Assembly: GCF_047496725.1 (NCBI RefSeq)
Contig: NC_132975.1
Coordinates: forward strand, 12,283,501 to 12,347,500
From: Anoplolepis gracilipes
Lineage: Eukaryota > Arthropoda > Insecta > Hymenoptera > Formicidae
DNA: 64,000 nucleotides
Reading direction: 5' to 3'
Part shown: one piece after another, positions 1 to 9,880 of the stretch
How the letters are laid out: each line of letters starts with the position of its first letter
Position numbering within the stretch: position 1 is the stretch's first letter
Program-made: the position numbers and the translations under genes
The notes under the pieces: model-generated
What the model was told of the DNA's origin: nothing
Database searches by the model: none
Seen by the model: only the letters and a program-made list of their open reading frames with translations

Positions 1-42
1 AATTTTTATCGGCGAAGCAGAATACATGACTTCTGCTTGTAA

Positions 43-43
<1 letters not shown>

Positions 44-112
<69 letters not shown>
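44..112. repeat. Compound (AT)n-(AC)n microsatellite
   Basis: About 29 bases of alternating AT pass directly into about 40 bases of alternating AC, with no interruption. Uninterrupted compound dinucleotide tracts of this length are usually length-polymorphic. Confidence 0.97.
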
Positions 113-115
<3 letters not shown>

Positions 116-528
116 TCTTGATATATGTTGCAAAACATGATTGATATAATATAGCAATTTAAATAAATAATCAAAAAAAGTAAAAGTATTTGTAATTTGT
201 AATTTACTATTAAAATTGACGTGTATCGAAAAAAAATATGGTTTTGTTTCGTAATTTAATGCAAATCAATTAATTTTCTTACATATCTTTCGGTTTTTCT
301 CAAAAAATTCCTTTCTCTATTGGTGATATACAGGTATATGTATTTAATGATTTTAATCAAATCTTGGCTAATAACGATTTATTCTTTAATATTGCGGTTA
401 GATGATTATGTTTCACATATGGATTTAACAATTACGCAATATGCAGATTCTTTCATCGAGTACGATAATTCACAGTAATTTTCATACAATAATACTAGAC
501 ATACCTGGAAAGATAACACTCCTTTCTT
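113..528. other. AT-rich non-coding DNA
   Basis: No open frame of useful length, no recognisable RNA gene and no repeat copy was seen here. Confidence 0.6.
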
Positions 529-1007
529 TTGCGTAAATCACCGAAAAATCAACTGATATCAACGAATGCAATCGTTCGATAAAACGACGACTGTTGTCGT
601 ATACAATATTTTAGTGGGGGTATTCCGTATTTGTTTACATTCGCAGCTTACCGTATGTCAACGTAACACGCCATATCGAGTTTGGTCATATTTCACTTTA
701 TTATTTTATTTAACATACGCACAGTGACAGAACTTTCTTTTTCAGAAATTTCCTTCGCTCATATTATATATTAACTTAAAAACTTTAACGTTAAAGAAAT
801 ACTGTAATATATACGTATTATTGAAACGCAGTAATGGATTGGACAGTAGTGGCATGACAGGTTTGTTTTGCCGATAGCATTGTAACAATTATATAGGATA
901 GCAACGCGAGTTCAACAGTTTGTTGAACGAGTCGTAACATAAATCGTGCATTCGACAAGCAATTTGATTCTTTTCGACAAGTTTGCTGAGGGACAACGAG
1001 GTGGACT
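529..1007 (+). repeat. Dispersed repeat family A, copy 1
   Basis: This ~480-bp segment aligns by eye, collinearly and in direct orientation, with 2452-3048. Shared blocks include a TTTGTTTA motif after GTGGGGG, a run of ACTTT near the centre, GTATTATTGAAACGCA, GTTTGTTGAACGAG and a shared end at GTGGACT. The copies differ by many substitutions and small indels, so the duplication is old. Two minus-strand frames overlap it (80 and 125 codons), but neither is preserved in the other copy, which argues against coding. The family is not recognised; it may be a dispersed transposon remnant or an old local duplication. Confidence 0.8.
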
Positions 1008-1449
1008 TTCACTTGCGTATACCGAAACCACGAATTCCCTGGATTTTGTGTTGCGTACACATGCGTATAAAAGAGTAAGTGCGCTCACATAATTGTTGTC
1101 GCGACCGATTGCAACATCAGCAAGGTTGAAGGATAAATAATTAGCTAACCGCGAATTCTCGACCCATTCTCGTTCGGTCACAAAATTGCGAATAAAAAAT
1201 GAGCTTAGAATATTAAAATTTTCAAATGCTGGTATTAGAAATACTGACGTGTACGCTATAGAAACTGTGGTAATATTTGAATAAGTCAACGTTTTTAATA
1301 GATCTTCTGGAAACTAAATTTTAATGTAATATTAAAATTTACTAAAATCTGTATATTTAGCTAAACGTTGACTAATTTAATATTATTGACATTCCATTCA
1401 TTCATTTGTGGAATATATTTCAAAAATTATGATACAATGTCAATAAACC
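1008..1449. other. AT-rich spacer
   Basis: Nothing identifiable. The sequence following repeat A copy 1 is not duplicated after copy 2, which fixes the boundary of the repeat. Confidence 0.5.
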
Positions 1450-1810
1450 AATATTTATTAAGTGACAAAACGAATTAAAATGTTATGAGTATTTTGTTAT
1501 AGAAAGAAATATTTCTGCTGAAAAAAAGGGATTTATTTCTTGCGCGTCTCATATTAATAAAATAAATCTTTTTCATATTTGTCGAAAATTATAACATATA
1601 ATGTTAAATAAGCTTATTCAAAATAATATATGTTTCTTATTTAATATTCAATAAGTGGCAACGCGAATTACAATGTATGAATATTTTGTCACAAAAATAA
1701 ATATTTCCGTAGAAAAAAAAAATGATTTGTTTTTTTGCTCGTCTCATGTCAACAACACGAATCTTTTTCAATGCAAAGAAATTTTTATATACAATTATCA
1801 AATAATATAG
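1450..1810. repeat. Diverged ~190-bp tandem duplication
   Basis: Unit 1 (about 1450-1637) and unit 2 (about 1640-1810) share an ordered series of motifs. These are ATAAGTG followed by an AACG(C)GAATTA block, ATATTTTGT, AAATATTTC, an A-run followed by GATTT, GCGTCTCAT or TCGTCTCAT, and AATCTTTTTCA. Spacing is conserved at about 190 bases, with scattered substitutions. The 60-codon frame at 1735-1917 lies in unit 2 and is not matched in unit 1, so it is not treated as a gene. Confidence 0.8.
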
Positions 1811-2451
1811 CACGTAATATCTCTCACATCAATTTTAGACAAAACAATATCTTTATAACGGTTTTATTATCTCTTACAAATTGCATGTTCCTGCAACATG
1901 TCGTAATTGATCAATAATTTCGCAGCAATAATCAATCTCGTCACAATCAATTATTTTCATTATGCACATTGCTGTATTACAAGTATAATCACGCGTAAAT
2001 TACTGTCATGCTTCAACGTATTGTTATATGAATAAATTGCAGTCACTAATAACAGCAAATTATATATTTTGTAATATTTATGAATGAAACTTTTTCGTAC
2101 TAATTTCACACGCCATAATTATTTCCTTAAAATAATCTACACACTTTTATATTTTTTTAACCCTGTGAAAATATATACATAATGTAAAAAGTTACACGAG
2201 TAATACGTTTATTAATAAATATTTAAACACTCTTTATCGTATTTCGGGAGTGTAAGTACTGCTCTATAATAATCATATATTTATAAATTATATTTTTAGC
2301 GACGGACTTTTATATTTTATAGTAATAATTCAATATATAATTTCGAATATGCATTCGTATCCGCGAAGCAAAATTTATATCAAAATTCAAGGTTTTTTTA
2401 ATCTCGTAAAATCAATCTTACAAAGATGAACTAAAGTGAAATGCGTTACGT
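1811..2451. other. AT-rich non-coding DNA
   Basis: About 640 bases of AT-rich sequence with no supported gene, RNA or repeat. Confidence 0.5.
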
Positions 2452-3048
2452 TCGCGTGAATCCGTATTAAGCGAGAATCAACTCATACTCAACCTTTCGG
2501 CAAATCGACGATTGTGCGATATGTAGTACTTTGGTGGGGGAATCCGTGTTTGTTTATACTCGTAGCTCGTGCGCAATATCTCTGTATCAACATCACGCGT
2601 CGCAGGTTTGCTCCGCATTCCATTTCACTATTGTCTGGTATACGCGTGATGATAGAACTAAACTTCCTTCTTCCTTCTCTTTCTATATATATAAAAACTT
2701 TGATGTCAAAGAATTAATATCGTAAGGCCGATATTACATTTATTGTACGACATATTTTTCGAGCGTGTTGATTGGCTGCAGGATAGAAAAGTTCTGATCT
2801 CTAGAAATTTTCTATCCTGAAGCCAATCAACACGCTCGAAAAATTTGCCGTATGACAAATGTAATATCGGCCTTTAACATACACGTGTATTATTGAAACG
2901 CACAGATGATGGAACGCGGTATATCTTGCCAAATGTTATAACAATTACGTAATAGCAAGCGCGAGTTTGTTGAACGAGCCATAAGGTAAATTGTGTGAGT
3001 AATTTGATTCTTTTTCACAAATTTGCTGACAAGACAACGATGTGGACT
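2452..3048 (+). repeat. Dispersed repeat family A, copy 2 (interrupted by a MITE)
   Basis: Collinear with 529-1007 in direct orientation. The extra length comes from the 150-bp palindromic element at 2725-2874. Copy 1 has an uninterrupted junction at the corresponding point (around 795-810), so copy 1 approximates the empty-site state and the insertion post-dates the duplication. Confidence 0.8.
2725..2874. mobile_element. Palindromic MITE, 150 bp, flanked by TA
   Basis: The element is almost entirely a self-complementary palindrome. Its left end AGGCCGATATTACATTT pairs with the right end AAATGTAATATCGGCCT, and the arms continue for about 70 bases with few mismatches (for example CGAGCGTGTTGATTGGCT on the left and its complement on the right). 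A short central loop separates them. TA dinucleotides lie at 2723-2724 and 2875-2876. A TA target duplication with a foldback structure fits a non-autonomous Tc1/mariner-type or similar MITE. No coding capacity. The near-identical arms suggest a fairly recent insertion, or maintenance of pairing. Confidence 0.88.
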
Positions 3049-3364
3049 AAATTAATGTACCTACTTTAATCAAACAATCGTAATGCAATCGACATATCGT
3101 ATTAACGAATATGTATCTAGTAATAATAATGGATTATTCGAATATAATATAACATTTTTATAATTGCTTTCTAATTATCATTGAATTAAACAATTTCATA
3201 TTTTTTAAGATTCCGCTGAATAAAAAATTAAGAGATTTTCTTCCATTTCTAGATTTCTAGAGCAATGCATTTGTGTAGCTAGTAAAGCGTATGTATGTAC
3301 ATATCCCCTGGTGGCGCAAAGTTAAACGCGTAATTCGAGATAGAGTGAAGTGCCGCGCGATTAA

Positions 3365-3370
3365 TCAGTT
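3365..3370 (+). promoter_or_regulatory. Initiator-like TCAGTT, candidate transcription start
   Basis: TCAGTT matches the arthropod initiator core (TCAGT). It sits at the left edge of a locally CpG-rich stretch and upstream of a strong splice donor and a good start codon. No convincing TATA box or downstream element was seen, so the exact start is uncertain. Short matches like this occur often by chance. Confidence 0.25.
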
Positions 3371-3566
3371 CTAGTGAAGCGTCGCGAGTGTAATGACGTA
3401 TTGCTGTACGTGCGTATTAACACATCAATTTTTGAAGTGATTTTGGCCAGCTGCCGCGTTCCGCGATATTCGAACGTAACGCGTACGTCCGTCGCTTGCG
3501 TTCATCGTTCGTACGATCGCGAATCGATTTGATCGGCACTCTTTTGTGTGAATCGTCTATTATCCG
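3367..3566 (+). other. Putative non-coding first exon (5' leader)
   Basis: The segment ends at TATCCG followed by GTAAGATG, a strong splice-donor match with GT at 3567-3568. It can be joined to the acceptor at 3995-3996, removing a ~430-base intron. It contains a small upstream frame (AUG at 3393, 15 codons, stop 3438-3440) that could dampen translation of the main frame. In the frame that would be shared with the next exon the last stop is TGA at 3433-3435, and no AUG follows it in this exon. That is consistent with translation starting in the next exon. The 5' boundary is guessed from the initiator-like site. Confidence 0.35.
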
Positions 3567-3784
3567 GTAAGATGACCGCATCCTTTTATGTACGTATTAA
3601 CACATCAATATGGCGCGATTCTTGCGAGCTGCCACATTCCGCGATATTCGAGTGTATTACGTATCTGTGTCACCTGAGATAAGTATAATTGACTGTCCTT
3701 GCAATCGTACGAAATTAATTCGTACGGAGCTGGTGTTTGTGAATCCGTCGTTGCCGGCAAGATGGCCGCAATCCTTTTTCCCGC
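3411..3784 (+). repeat. Tandem duplication of the leader/donor segment
   Basis: Two units (about 3411-3592 and 3591-3784) share the order GTATTAACACATCAAT, GAGCTGCC or CAGCTGCC, TTCCGCGATATTCGA, a TGTGAATC block, and CCGGYAAGATGRCCGC. The offset drifts from 180 to 190 bases through small indels. The first unit carries the putative donor GTAAGA (3567-3572). The equivalent place in the second unit reads GCAAGA (3757-3762). The duplication therefore made a second candidate donor that either decayed or never worked as a GT site. Confidence 0.82.
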
Positions 3785-3865
3785 CAAAAGCATAGCACGA
3801 TGTACTAATAGATTATGTACATCGTCGAATATCATAACGGGATAGAAGTGTCGAATACGCGACAT

Positions 3866-3945
3866 GGATCGGGTGTCGAGTGATCGGGTGTGTATATCGG
3901 GTGATCGAAAGTGTCGAGTATCGTGTAATCGGGAGTGTCGAGTAC
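3866..3945. repeat. Imperfect short tandem repeat (TGTCGAGTRATCGGG-like)
   Basis: Units of roughly 12-18 bases built from TGTCGAGT and ATCGGGTG-type words recur about four to five times with substitutions. The block lies inside the putative leader intron, just upstream of the acceptor at 3996. Confidence 0.7.
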
Positions 3946-4075
3946 AACAATGACTTTTCAATGAATATTACACGGAGACGAATCATCTCATCTTAGGATC
4001 ATCCTGGCCGGCGAGGCATCTACGATCTACGATCGAGATCAGGCGAAAATTGGAATCGGTGAAACAGCTGACGAG

Positions 4076-4093
4076 ATGGCGACGCCGCAGCCG
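4076..4093 (+). CDS. Putative first coding exon (MATPQP...), product unknown
   Basis: An ATG at 4076 with a purine at -3 and G at +4 opens the frame Met-Ala-Thr-Pro-Gln-Pro and then meets CCG|GTGAGT, a good donor at 4094. Unspliced, the frame would stop after 14 codons, so it needs splicing to make sense. A plausible acceptor (CATCTCATCTTAG) ends at 3996, giving a 97-base exon 3997-4093 in which this ATG is the first AUG. An upstream frame stays open back to 3965 and, through the 3567/3996 splice, to 3436, but contains no Met. An alternative is therefore that 3997-4093 is an internal coding exon. The next coding exon was not identified, so the encoded protein cannot be named. Confidence 0.42.
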
Positions 4094-5433
4094 GTGAGTG
4101 TAATTATTGCATCTGCATGATTTTTTATTTAATTCTTATGATTATAATTGTGTGGGATAATTGCGTCTTGCTGTGCTCGAAATTCGATTTCACGCGTTAT
4201 AATATTAGCTTCCTTACAATATCCTTACAATAAATGTGTAAAAGATGAAATAATAGAAGTCTCTCGCATTTGTAAAAGATTTTATAATTAAAAAAGAAAT
4301 CAAAATTCATAGATATCAAGATGTTTACATTTTTTTGCCTACATTTGATAATAGATGTAATAAATAAATTAATAATAAATAAATAAATGCAATTTTATTA
4401 GTAATTTTCTTGCAAGTAGACCATAGAAAAATTATCGTATTAATATAAACAGTAAAAAATATTTTGAATTTATGAAATTATTATTAATTAATTGAAAAGA
4501 TATACGTGACATTTATAACTATTATATTTTTAATTAATGATATTTACAGAGATAATTATTCGTCTTTTTATCACTGATCGATAAATAAGCGAGTGTCTAA
4601 ATAATTTTTGTTGTATTATTTTAAAAATATTGGTTACAATTTTATATATAACTCTGTATATGTTTAAAATTAATTTGTATATGTTACAATTAATTATGTC
4701 TTCGTATTTTTTTCTCCTAAAAGTCGAAGTGCTCTTTGGATAATATACCATAGGAGAAATATTTTTAATGATGCACAGTCGATAATTTATTTGCTCGCTA
4801 GATGGCGTTACCAATATTGTAAACAATCTGATAATCAGAATCTAAAGCAATAAATTTGTTTGCGAGCTCTAACATTGAAAGAGACTTTTTAATATTTTAA
4901 TTCGCAGTATCAATAAAGTAAATGTTTTTATATTATTATGACAAAATTTTATTTATTTTATTAATTTTTATCTTTTACGTACATGTAAAGTCCAAAATTT
5001 AAATGCAGATTAAATTATTCTAAATACATATATTTTTAATATACAAATTACTATATTTATTAAAGATATACATAATTTTTACACAAAATATGAATTACTA
5101 TATGAAATGTTCTCCAGTTATTAAAATATGAGAAAATATAATTTTATACATATTTGTGTATGTGAATAATTTTCATATATATCTTGGAATATTATTTTTA
5201 TTAATTTTTTTTTATTAAATATAACATTTTAATTTAATTTTCCATATTTATTGAATTTAATTTATGATAACATCAAGTATTATATAATATATACAGTATA
5301 ATATTAAATAATGATAATATTAGATAATGTATACAGTAAAAGAATAAATTGAATAATAATATTAGATATTGAAAAAAAATATATAAAAATATATAAATAT
5401 ATATGCAAGAAAGAGAGAAGTTTTTTTATTATA

Positions 5434-5476
<43 letters not shown>

Positions 5477-5600
5477 TTATTTTATTTTATTTTTATTTTT
5501 AATATATTTGATAATTATTTGATATTTGTCTTTATTAATAATATATTGAAATTATAATATTCTTTCTCAATATGTATTATATCGTTTTTATTTTCTTAAT
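4094..5600. other. AT-rich DNA, putative intron
   Basis: Very AT-rich with homopolymer A/T runs. The 98-codon minus-strand frame at 4530-4826 is made almost entirely of A/T-rich codons (Ile, Asn, Lys, Tyr) and has no recognisable domain, so it is judged spurious. If the exon at 4076 is real, this is the start of its downstream intron. Confidence 0.5.
5438..5474. repeat. (TA)n microsatellite
   Basis: About 37 bases of alternating TA. Confidence 0.93.
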
Positions 5601-5670
5601 TGTATATACATACATACATATATATATATATGTATATATATATATATGTGTGTGAGTGTGTGTGTATCTG
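5601..5670. repeat. Compound (TACA)n-(TA)n-(TG)n microsatellite
   Basis: ACATACATACATA passes into alternating TA with one TG interruption and then into TG repeats. It directly abuts the left end of repeat C copy 1. Confidence 0.92.
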
Positions 5671-5680
5671 CTAATAATAA

Positions 5681-5920
5681 ATCATCTAATTTGTATTTTT
5701 TTTTATCTAATACATTTTCTCGTAATGGATCGCACAACTGAATAAATCAACACTATGCAGAATTATGTTTATTATACGAATCATATAAAATGCATTACTA
5801 AAATGACAAAAACGTCGTTAAGCAAATGCCATATTAGAAATATCAAAATAATCAAACTTATAATGTATATAATATTATAACGAATAACAGAAACGTATAT
5901 TTTATATTAAATAAATTTTA
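5681..5920 (+). repeat. Repeat family C, copy 1
   Basis: Aligns by eye, in direct orientation, with 9500-9735. Shared words in order include a T-run then TATCT, CTCGTAAT, GCACAACT, AATCAACA, ATACGAAT, ATGAAATGCATTACT or ATAAAATGCATTACT, AATGACAA, AACGTC, TATAATATTATA and TTAAATAAA. No coding potential. The identity of the element is unknown. Confidence 0.85.
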
Positions 5921-6189
5921 TCGCGCATATTATTCGTGAATCTCCATCATTCTTCGCGGTTTAATTATGAAAATAAACAAAAAGAAAATTTCTTGCCGGA
6001 ACTATTCATTGTTAATCGGTCCATATGGAGTTGTGATTCCGTTGTTGCGTATTTCCGTATCCGCTTTTACGGTAATAGAATTTATATTCCTATCTACTAC
6101 GCGATGGGATTCGCGATGTAACGCGGATTAATCGACACGGACTGGATCGCGGCGAAACAGTCCGTCTACCGTTAGGACATCATGTCAAT

Positions 6190-7170
6190 TGAACCGATCC
6201 GTTAAACCGATCGCATTCTTTGCCGCGTCGCGTCGGCCACTATCTTTCGCATCACGGAGACCGCCGTCGTCCCGACTCCACCGCGTCTCATCTTCGTCGT
6301 CGCAGTCACGTCTTTCGAGGGTGGAAACGAGGAAGGAGGATGGCGAATTTACAAGAGAAAGGAAGAATGAGCTTAAAAGATGGAAAGAAGGGGGACGGGA
6401 ACGAAACGAGAGGATAGCGGTCGGGAGTGGCGCGAGGGAGACGCGGGGTGTCGGCGAGGGGGGATGGTGGTGGTGCGCGCGGGGTGGCTCCGTGAAGGAA
6501 AAGGGGGTGCACGGCCGGTGGGTCGTTATTTTTGTGCCTGCTTCGTCTTTAATTTCTCCCCACCTTTTGCGCGCCGCGGCGCTGACGCCGCGCCGAGCCG
6601 CGCCGCGACGCCGGGCAGAGGAGCCGTGGCGCTGGTTGGTGTGCGGTTGTCTTAGTTCGTATGCATATCTCAGTGCCTCACATATTGATTCAGGGCGTCA
6701 TTACGCGTCTTAGCTCGGCCCACTCCCACCACTGCTTAAACCACCCACCACCACCCTCTTCCAGTTCTCGCCGGTTTCCTCGCCCCCCTCTCCCCCCTCC
6801 CCCGCCCCCCCTTCGGCGGCCCCTCTCGCTCACGGCCCGTCGCCCTCCTCCACCTTCTTCACCTCCAGCCACCACCGTCCTCCTGTGGCTCTCCTTCGCC
6901 GACCCGACCACCCCGATCTACCCTGCACACGAACCTTTACTACCCCCCAGCTGGAAGAATCTTCTTGCAGACCGGTCCTTCCCTATCCCTCTTCCTTCCT
7001 CCCGCCCTCCTAGTTTAAGCGACACGCAAGTCTCGTCTCTCTTTCCCTTTCTATTCCTCCCCGTTTCGTGTGTGTTCGCGAGCGTGCTTGCCTTGGGGGA
7101 CACGTGGGGCCGCGGCGCGTGTATTCGCGTGTATATCGTCGTCTCTCGCGCGCCAACTCGCATAATCGAT
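6190..7170. other. GC-rich, strand-biased CpG patch; possible promoter-like region
   Basis: Composition changes sharply from AT-rich flanks. 6310-6540 is purine-rich on the plus strand, 6560-6640 is CpG-dense, and 6720-7060 is pyrimidine-rich (C- and CT-runs). Overlapping open frames of up to 201 codons occur on both strands, but they encode only Pro/Ser/Arg/Gly-rich low complexity and are explained by the base bias. In compact insect genomes such CpG-dense islands often mark promoters. No TATA-initiator pair or spliced frame could be confirmed here. Confidence 0.5.
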
Positions 7171-7269
7171 ACAAGATTAATTTCGATCGCGATGAACGCT
7201 TTGTTTCTTAGCGACGACCAAGAAGTTTCCGAACGCTCGCGTTTTTATCATGAGATGAAACATTGATAT

Positions 7270-8750
7270 ATAATTTGGCGATTGTTGCGCACAATTAATG
7301 ATCAGTTAGTTAAGTTAATGTAAATTATTTAAATAAATTGTAAAAATTAGAAAATTTTTTTGTTGCTTTCTATTTAAGTTTATATGTAGTACTTGTTTGC
7401 TGATATATGGAACCAAGTAATTTTTTCAAATTTATACAATTGGAATACCTAACAAAGAAAATCTCCATTTTTTTCATTGATCTTCTATACCACAAGATTT
7501 TTTTCTTTTACAGCAAAATCTTGTTATATATTACATTGGTTATGTAAGTTCTGATTTAAGACCTTCGACTTTAAGGAGACTTTTGTGAATCATTGTCGAG
7601 CACAGCAAAGAGCACGATTAGCGACGATACGTAAATGATCAGGCAATTGTTCAAATAATAATATCGTAATCATAAATGTGTGTTGCTATTTATATTTAAA
7701 AAGATTCTTCTTTGGAGTAAAATAGATTCGGAGTACGTTTCAAAGAATAGCCTCGAAATCTGCTTACGATCCAAACTCTAGATAAGACAATTCAGTAGCA
7801 ACTTTTAGATACTTATGATATTCATTCTTTTCGCATAGCTGGTTGAAATTTTATTAAAATCGACGAACGATCTTGTAGATTTTGTTTTAGTGCATTTATA
7901 TTTTATAAATTATACACGTGGAAATAAAGCTATTGATATATATTCATGTATTTACACGCAATAATATTAGATAATATTAATAGAGTGCAACGCGTTATAA
8001 GATTGTTTGAGAGCTGAGAATACATGTCGCCACCTGTTGCAATTTCTAAAAAGAACGATCATGATAACATTTATCATATGATATCGTACTAAGAATTTGA
8101 AAATAGACTTGGATCCACAATTACATGGTTTCTGTGTTATTTGAATAATTTATAGAGGAAATAAAATAAATCACCGTATTTTTTCCTTGATACTGCATAA
8201 GCAATTGGTTGTGTAGATCACGGAAAGGTATAAGTAAATCATATATTATTATATGTATAGAACTCTATACACTTTAATCAATGTCATAGGACTAAAAAGC
8301 ATAGACTCGAAAAACTTATTTAACTTGTCTAAACTTAGAATCGTGTCGTAAAACATTGTTAAATGTATAGATTGCGCATTTGCATTTAATCTACATTCGC
8401 GGATATTATTGCGGATTATATTGCGACATTATTATGTGTAAGTAGGCGTTCAAAAATTTTGCATGGAAAATTTTAATCTATATAGGTACTATACATTTTT
8501 AAGCGGAGATATTTTTTATCAATTCGAGAAAAAAGAAAGAGGCAGAAAAAGATATTTATTTTTATTAGTATCAATTTTTATTCTTCATTAATTTTTTTTT
8601 TATTTCAAAAGATATGGGCTCTACATCATTATTTTTAATACATAATGCGACATATGTTTTTTCTTATTAAATGAAGCAGTTTTATAGTAATAATACAAAA
8701 TATTAATTTTTATAATTGACATCTCACAATTTTTCACTTTCTACGAATTT
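7270..8750. other. AT-rich non-coding DNA
   Basis: Roughly 1.5 kb with no open frame of note, no repeat copy recognised and no RNA gene. Confidence 0.5.
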
Positions 8751-8754
8751 CATG

Positions 8755-9236
8755 TGTACATTGTGTGCGCGAAGCGGCCGGCACACACCATCTTACTGGT
8801 TTACATAAGTGAAGTTCCTTGGCCACCACCCTCAGTCACCACCTCTTATATACCCCTCTGTCCTCCCACGCCACCCCCCAACCGCCCTCATCCTCCTCTT
8901 CCTTCTGCTGCTCCTCCTCCTCCTCCCGTTTTCTGCCCAAGCGTTTCTAATTTGCATTCCCCTCCGTTGGCACTCCTCACCCCCCCTCGACCCTCCATTC
9001 GTCGTCTCCTTCGCGTCCTCATCCCCCAACGACGCCATCCGCCCAACAACCCCGTTGTCCGTCTTGCGAGGTTTCACGCACACGCATGTCCTTCGTCCGT
9101 GTATCACGCGTACGACGCGGGGATCGCGGAGATTGGGGAGAGGGAGAGACAAAGAGAGAGACTACCCTTAACTTTGGCCCACGGAGTAAGACGACCACGG
9201 GATACGAAATGAGAGTAAGAGAGAGAAAGAGAGGGG

Positions 9237-9273
<37 letters not shown>

Positions 9274-9310
9274 GAAGATGGAGAGGAAGAGGAAACGACG
9301 AGGATGACGA
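8755..9310. other. GC-rich patch with pyrimidine-to-purine switch
   Basis: 8820-9060 is C/T-rich on the plus strand and 9120-9300 is G/A-rich. Overlapping frames on both strands (up to 152 codons) are low-complexity Pro/Ser or Arg/Glu sequence. The skew is the mirror image of that at 6310-7060. Confidence 0.55.
9212..9293. repeat. (GA)n-rich simple repeat
   Basis: Imperfect GA repeat with GGA and AAGA interruptions. It also gives clusters of GAGAG, the binding word of GAGA-type factors in insects. Confidence 0.9.
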
Positions 9311-9499
9311 TCGGTCCAAGGGTTGCTGCAGTTAGGTTAGGGTTGCCTGTACCTTCTTAATACCTTTCGTCGGCGGACCTCTTGTATACTCTCGTCGTCG
9401 TAGTCCTATGGTTTTCGGTTGTTAAGGATAGTGAGTGATTTGCGCCTCGCGAGAGAATGCATTCTCAAACATACTAAAAAATTTAATTCTTCAAAGATA

Positions 9500-9735
9500 A
9501 GATGATCTTTATTTTTTTTATCTGACATGTTTCCTCGTAATCGATTGCACAACTCACAAATCAACATACAGCGTTATAATTATCATACGAATTGTATGAA
9601 ATGCATTACTACAATGACAAGAACGTCATTTAGCAAGCAATTTCTACATTATTTAGAAATATTTACAAAATAAATCGTACCTTTTATAATATTATACAAA
9701 AAATAAAAGTACAGCAATACATTTTATTAAATAAA
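9500..9735 (+). repeat. Repeat family C, copy 2
   Basis: Direct-orientation partner of 5681-5920 at a distance of about 3.8 kb. By eye the match is clearly above chance over ~235 bases with several small indels. Sequences immediately beyond each copy do not match. Confidence 0.85.
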
Positions 9736-9829
9736 GGAAGCATTTTTATATGGTGGCATTATTTTTTTTTTTTAGTCGTTGATCAAATATAGTTTTTTAT
9801 ATAGAGGGTTTCAAATAAAAATGATATAG

Positions 9830-9830
<1 letters not shown>

Positions 9831-9877
<47 letters not shown>
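9831..9877. repeat. (TC)n microsatellite
   Basis: About 47 bases of uninterrupted TC. Confidence 0.96.

Positions 9878-9879
<2 letters not shown>

Positions 9880-9880
<1 letters not shown>

Noticed and set aside
3605..3961. 118-codon minus-strand frame across the duplicated leader segment
   Set aside because: The frame is not conserved in the sister duplication unit, its start region is the short tandem repeat, and no domain is recognisable.
6189..7266. Long overlapping frames (174 and 201 codons plus others) in the GC-rich patch
   Set aside because: Open on both strands and in several phases. The peptides are Pro/Ser/Arg/Gly low complexity explained by skewed base composition.
8754..9319. 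Frames of up to 152 codons in the second GC-rich patch
   Set aside because: Low complexity, mutually overlapping and ending in GA-repeat sequence.
9332..9352. TTAGGTTAGGG, resembling the insect telomere repeat TTAGG
   Set aside because: Only about two units and no array, so it is ordinary chance sequence.
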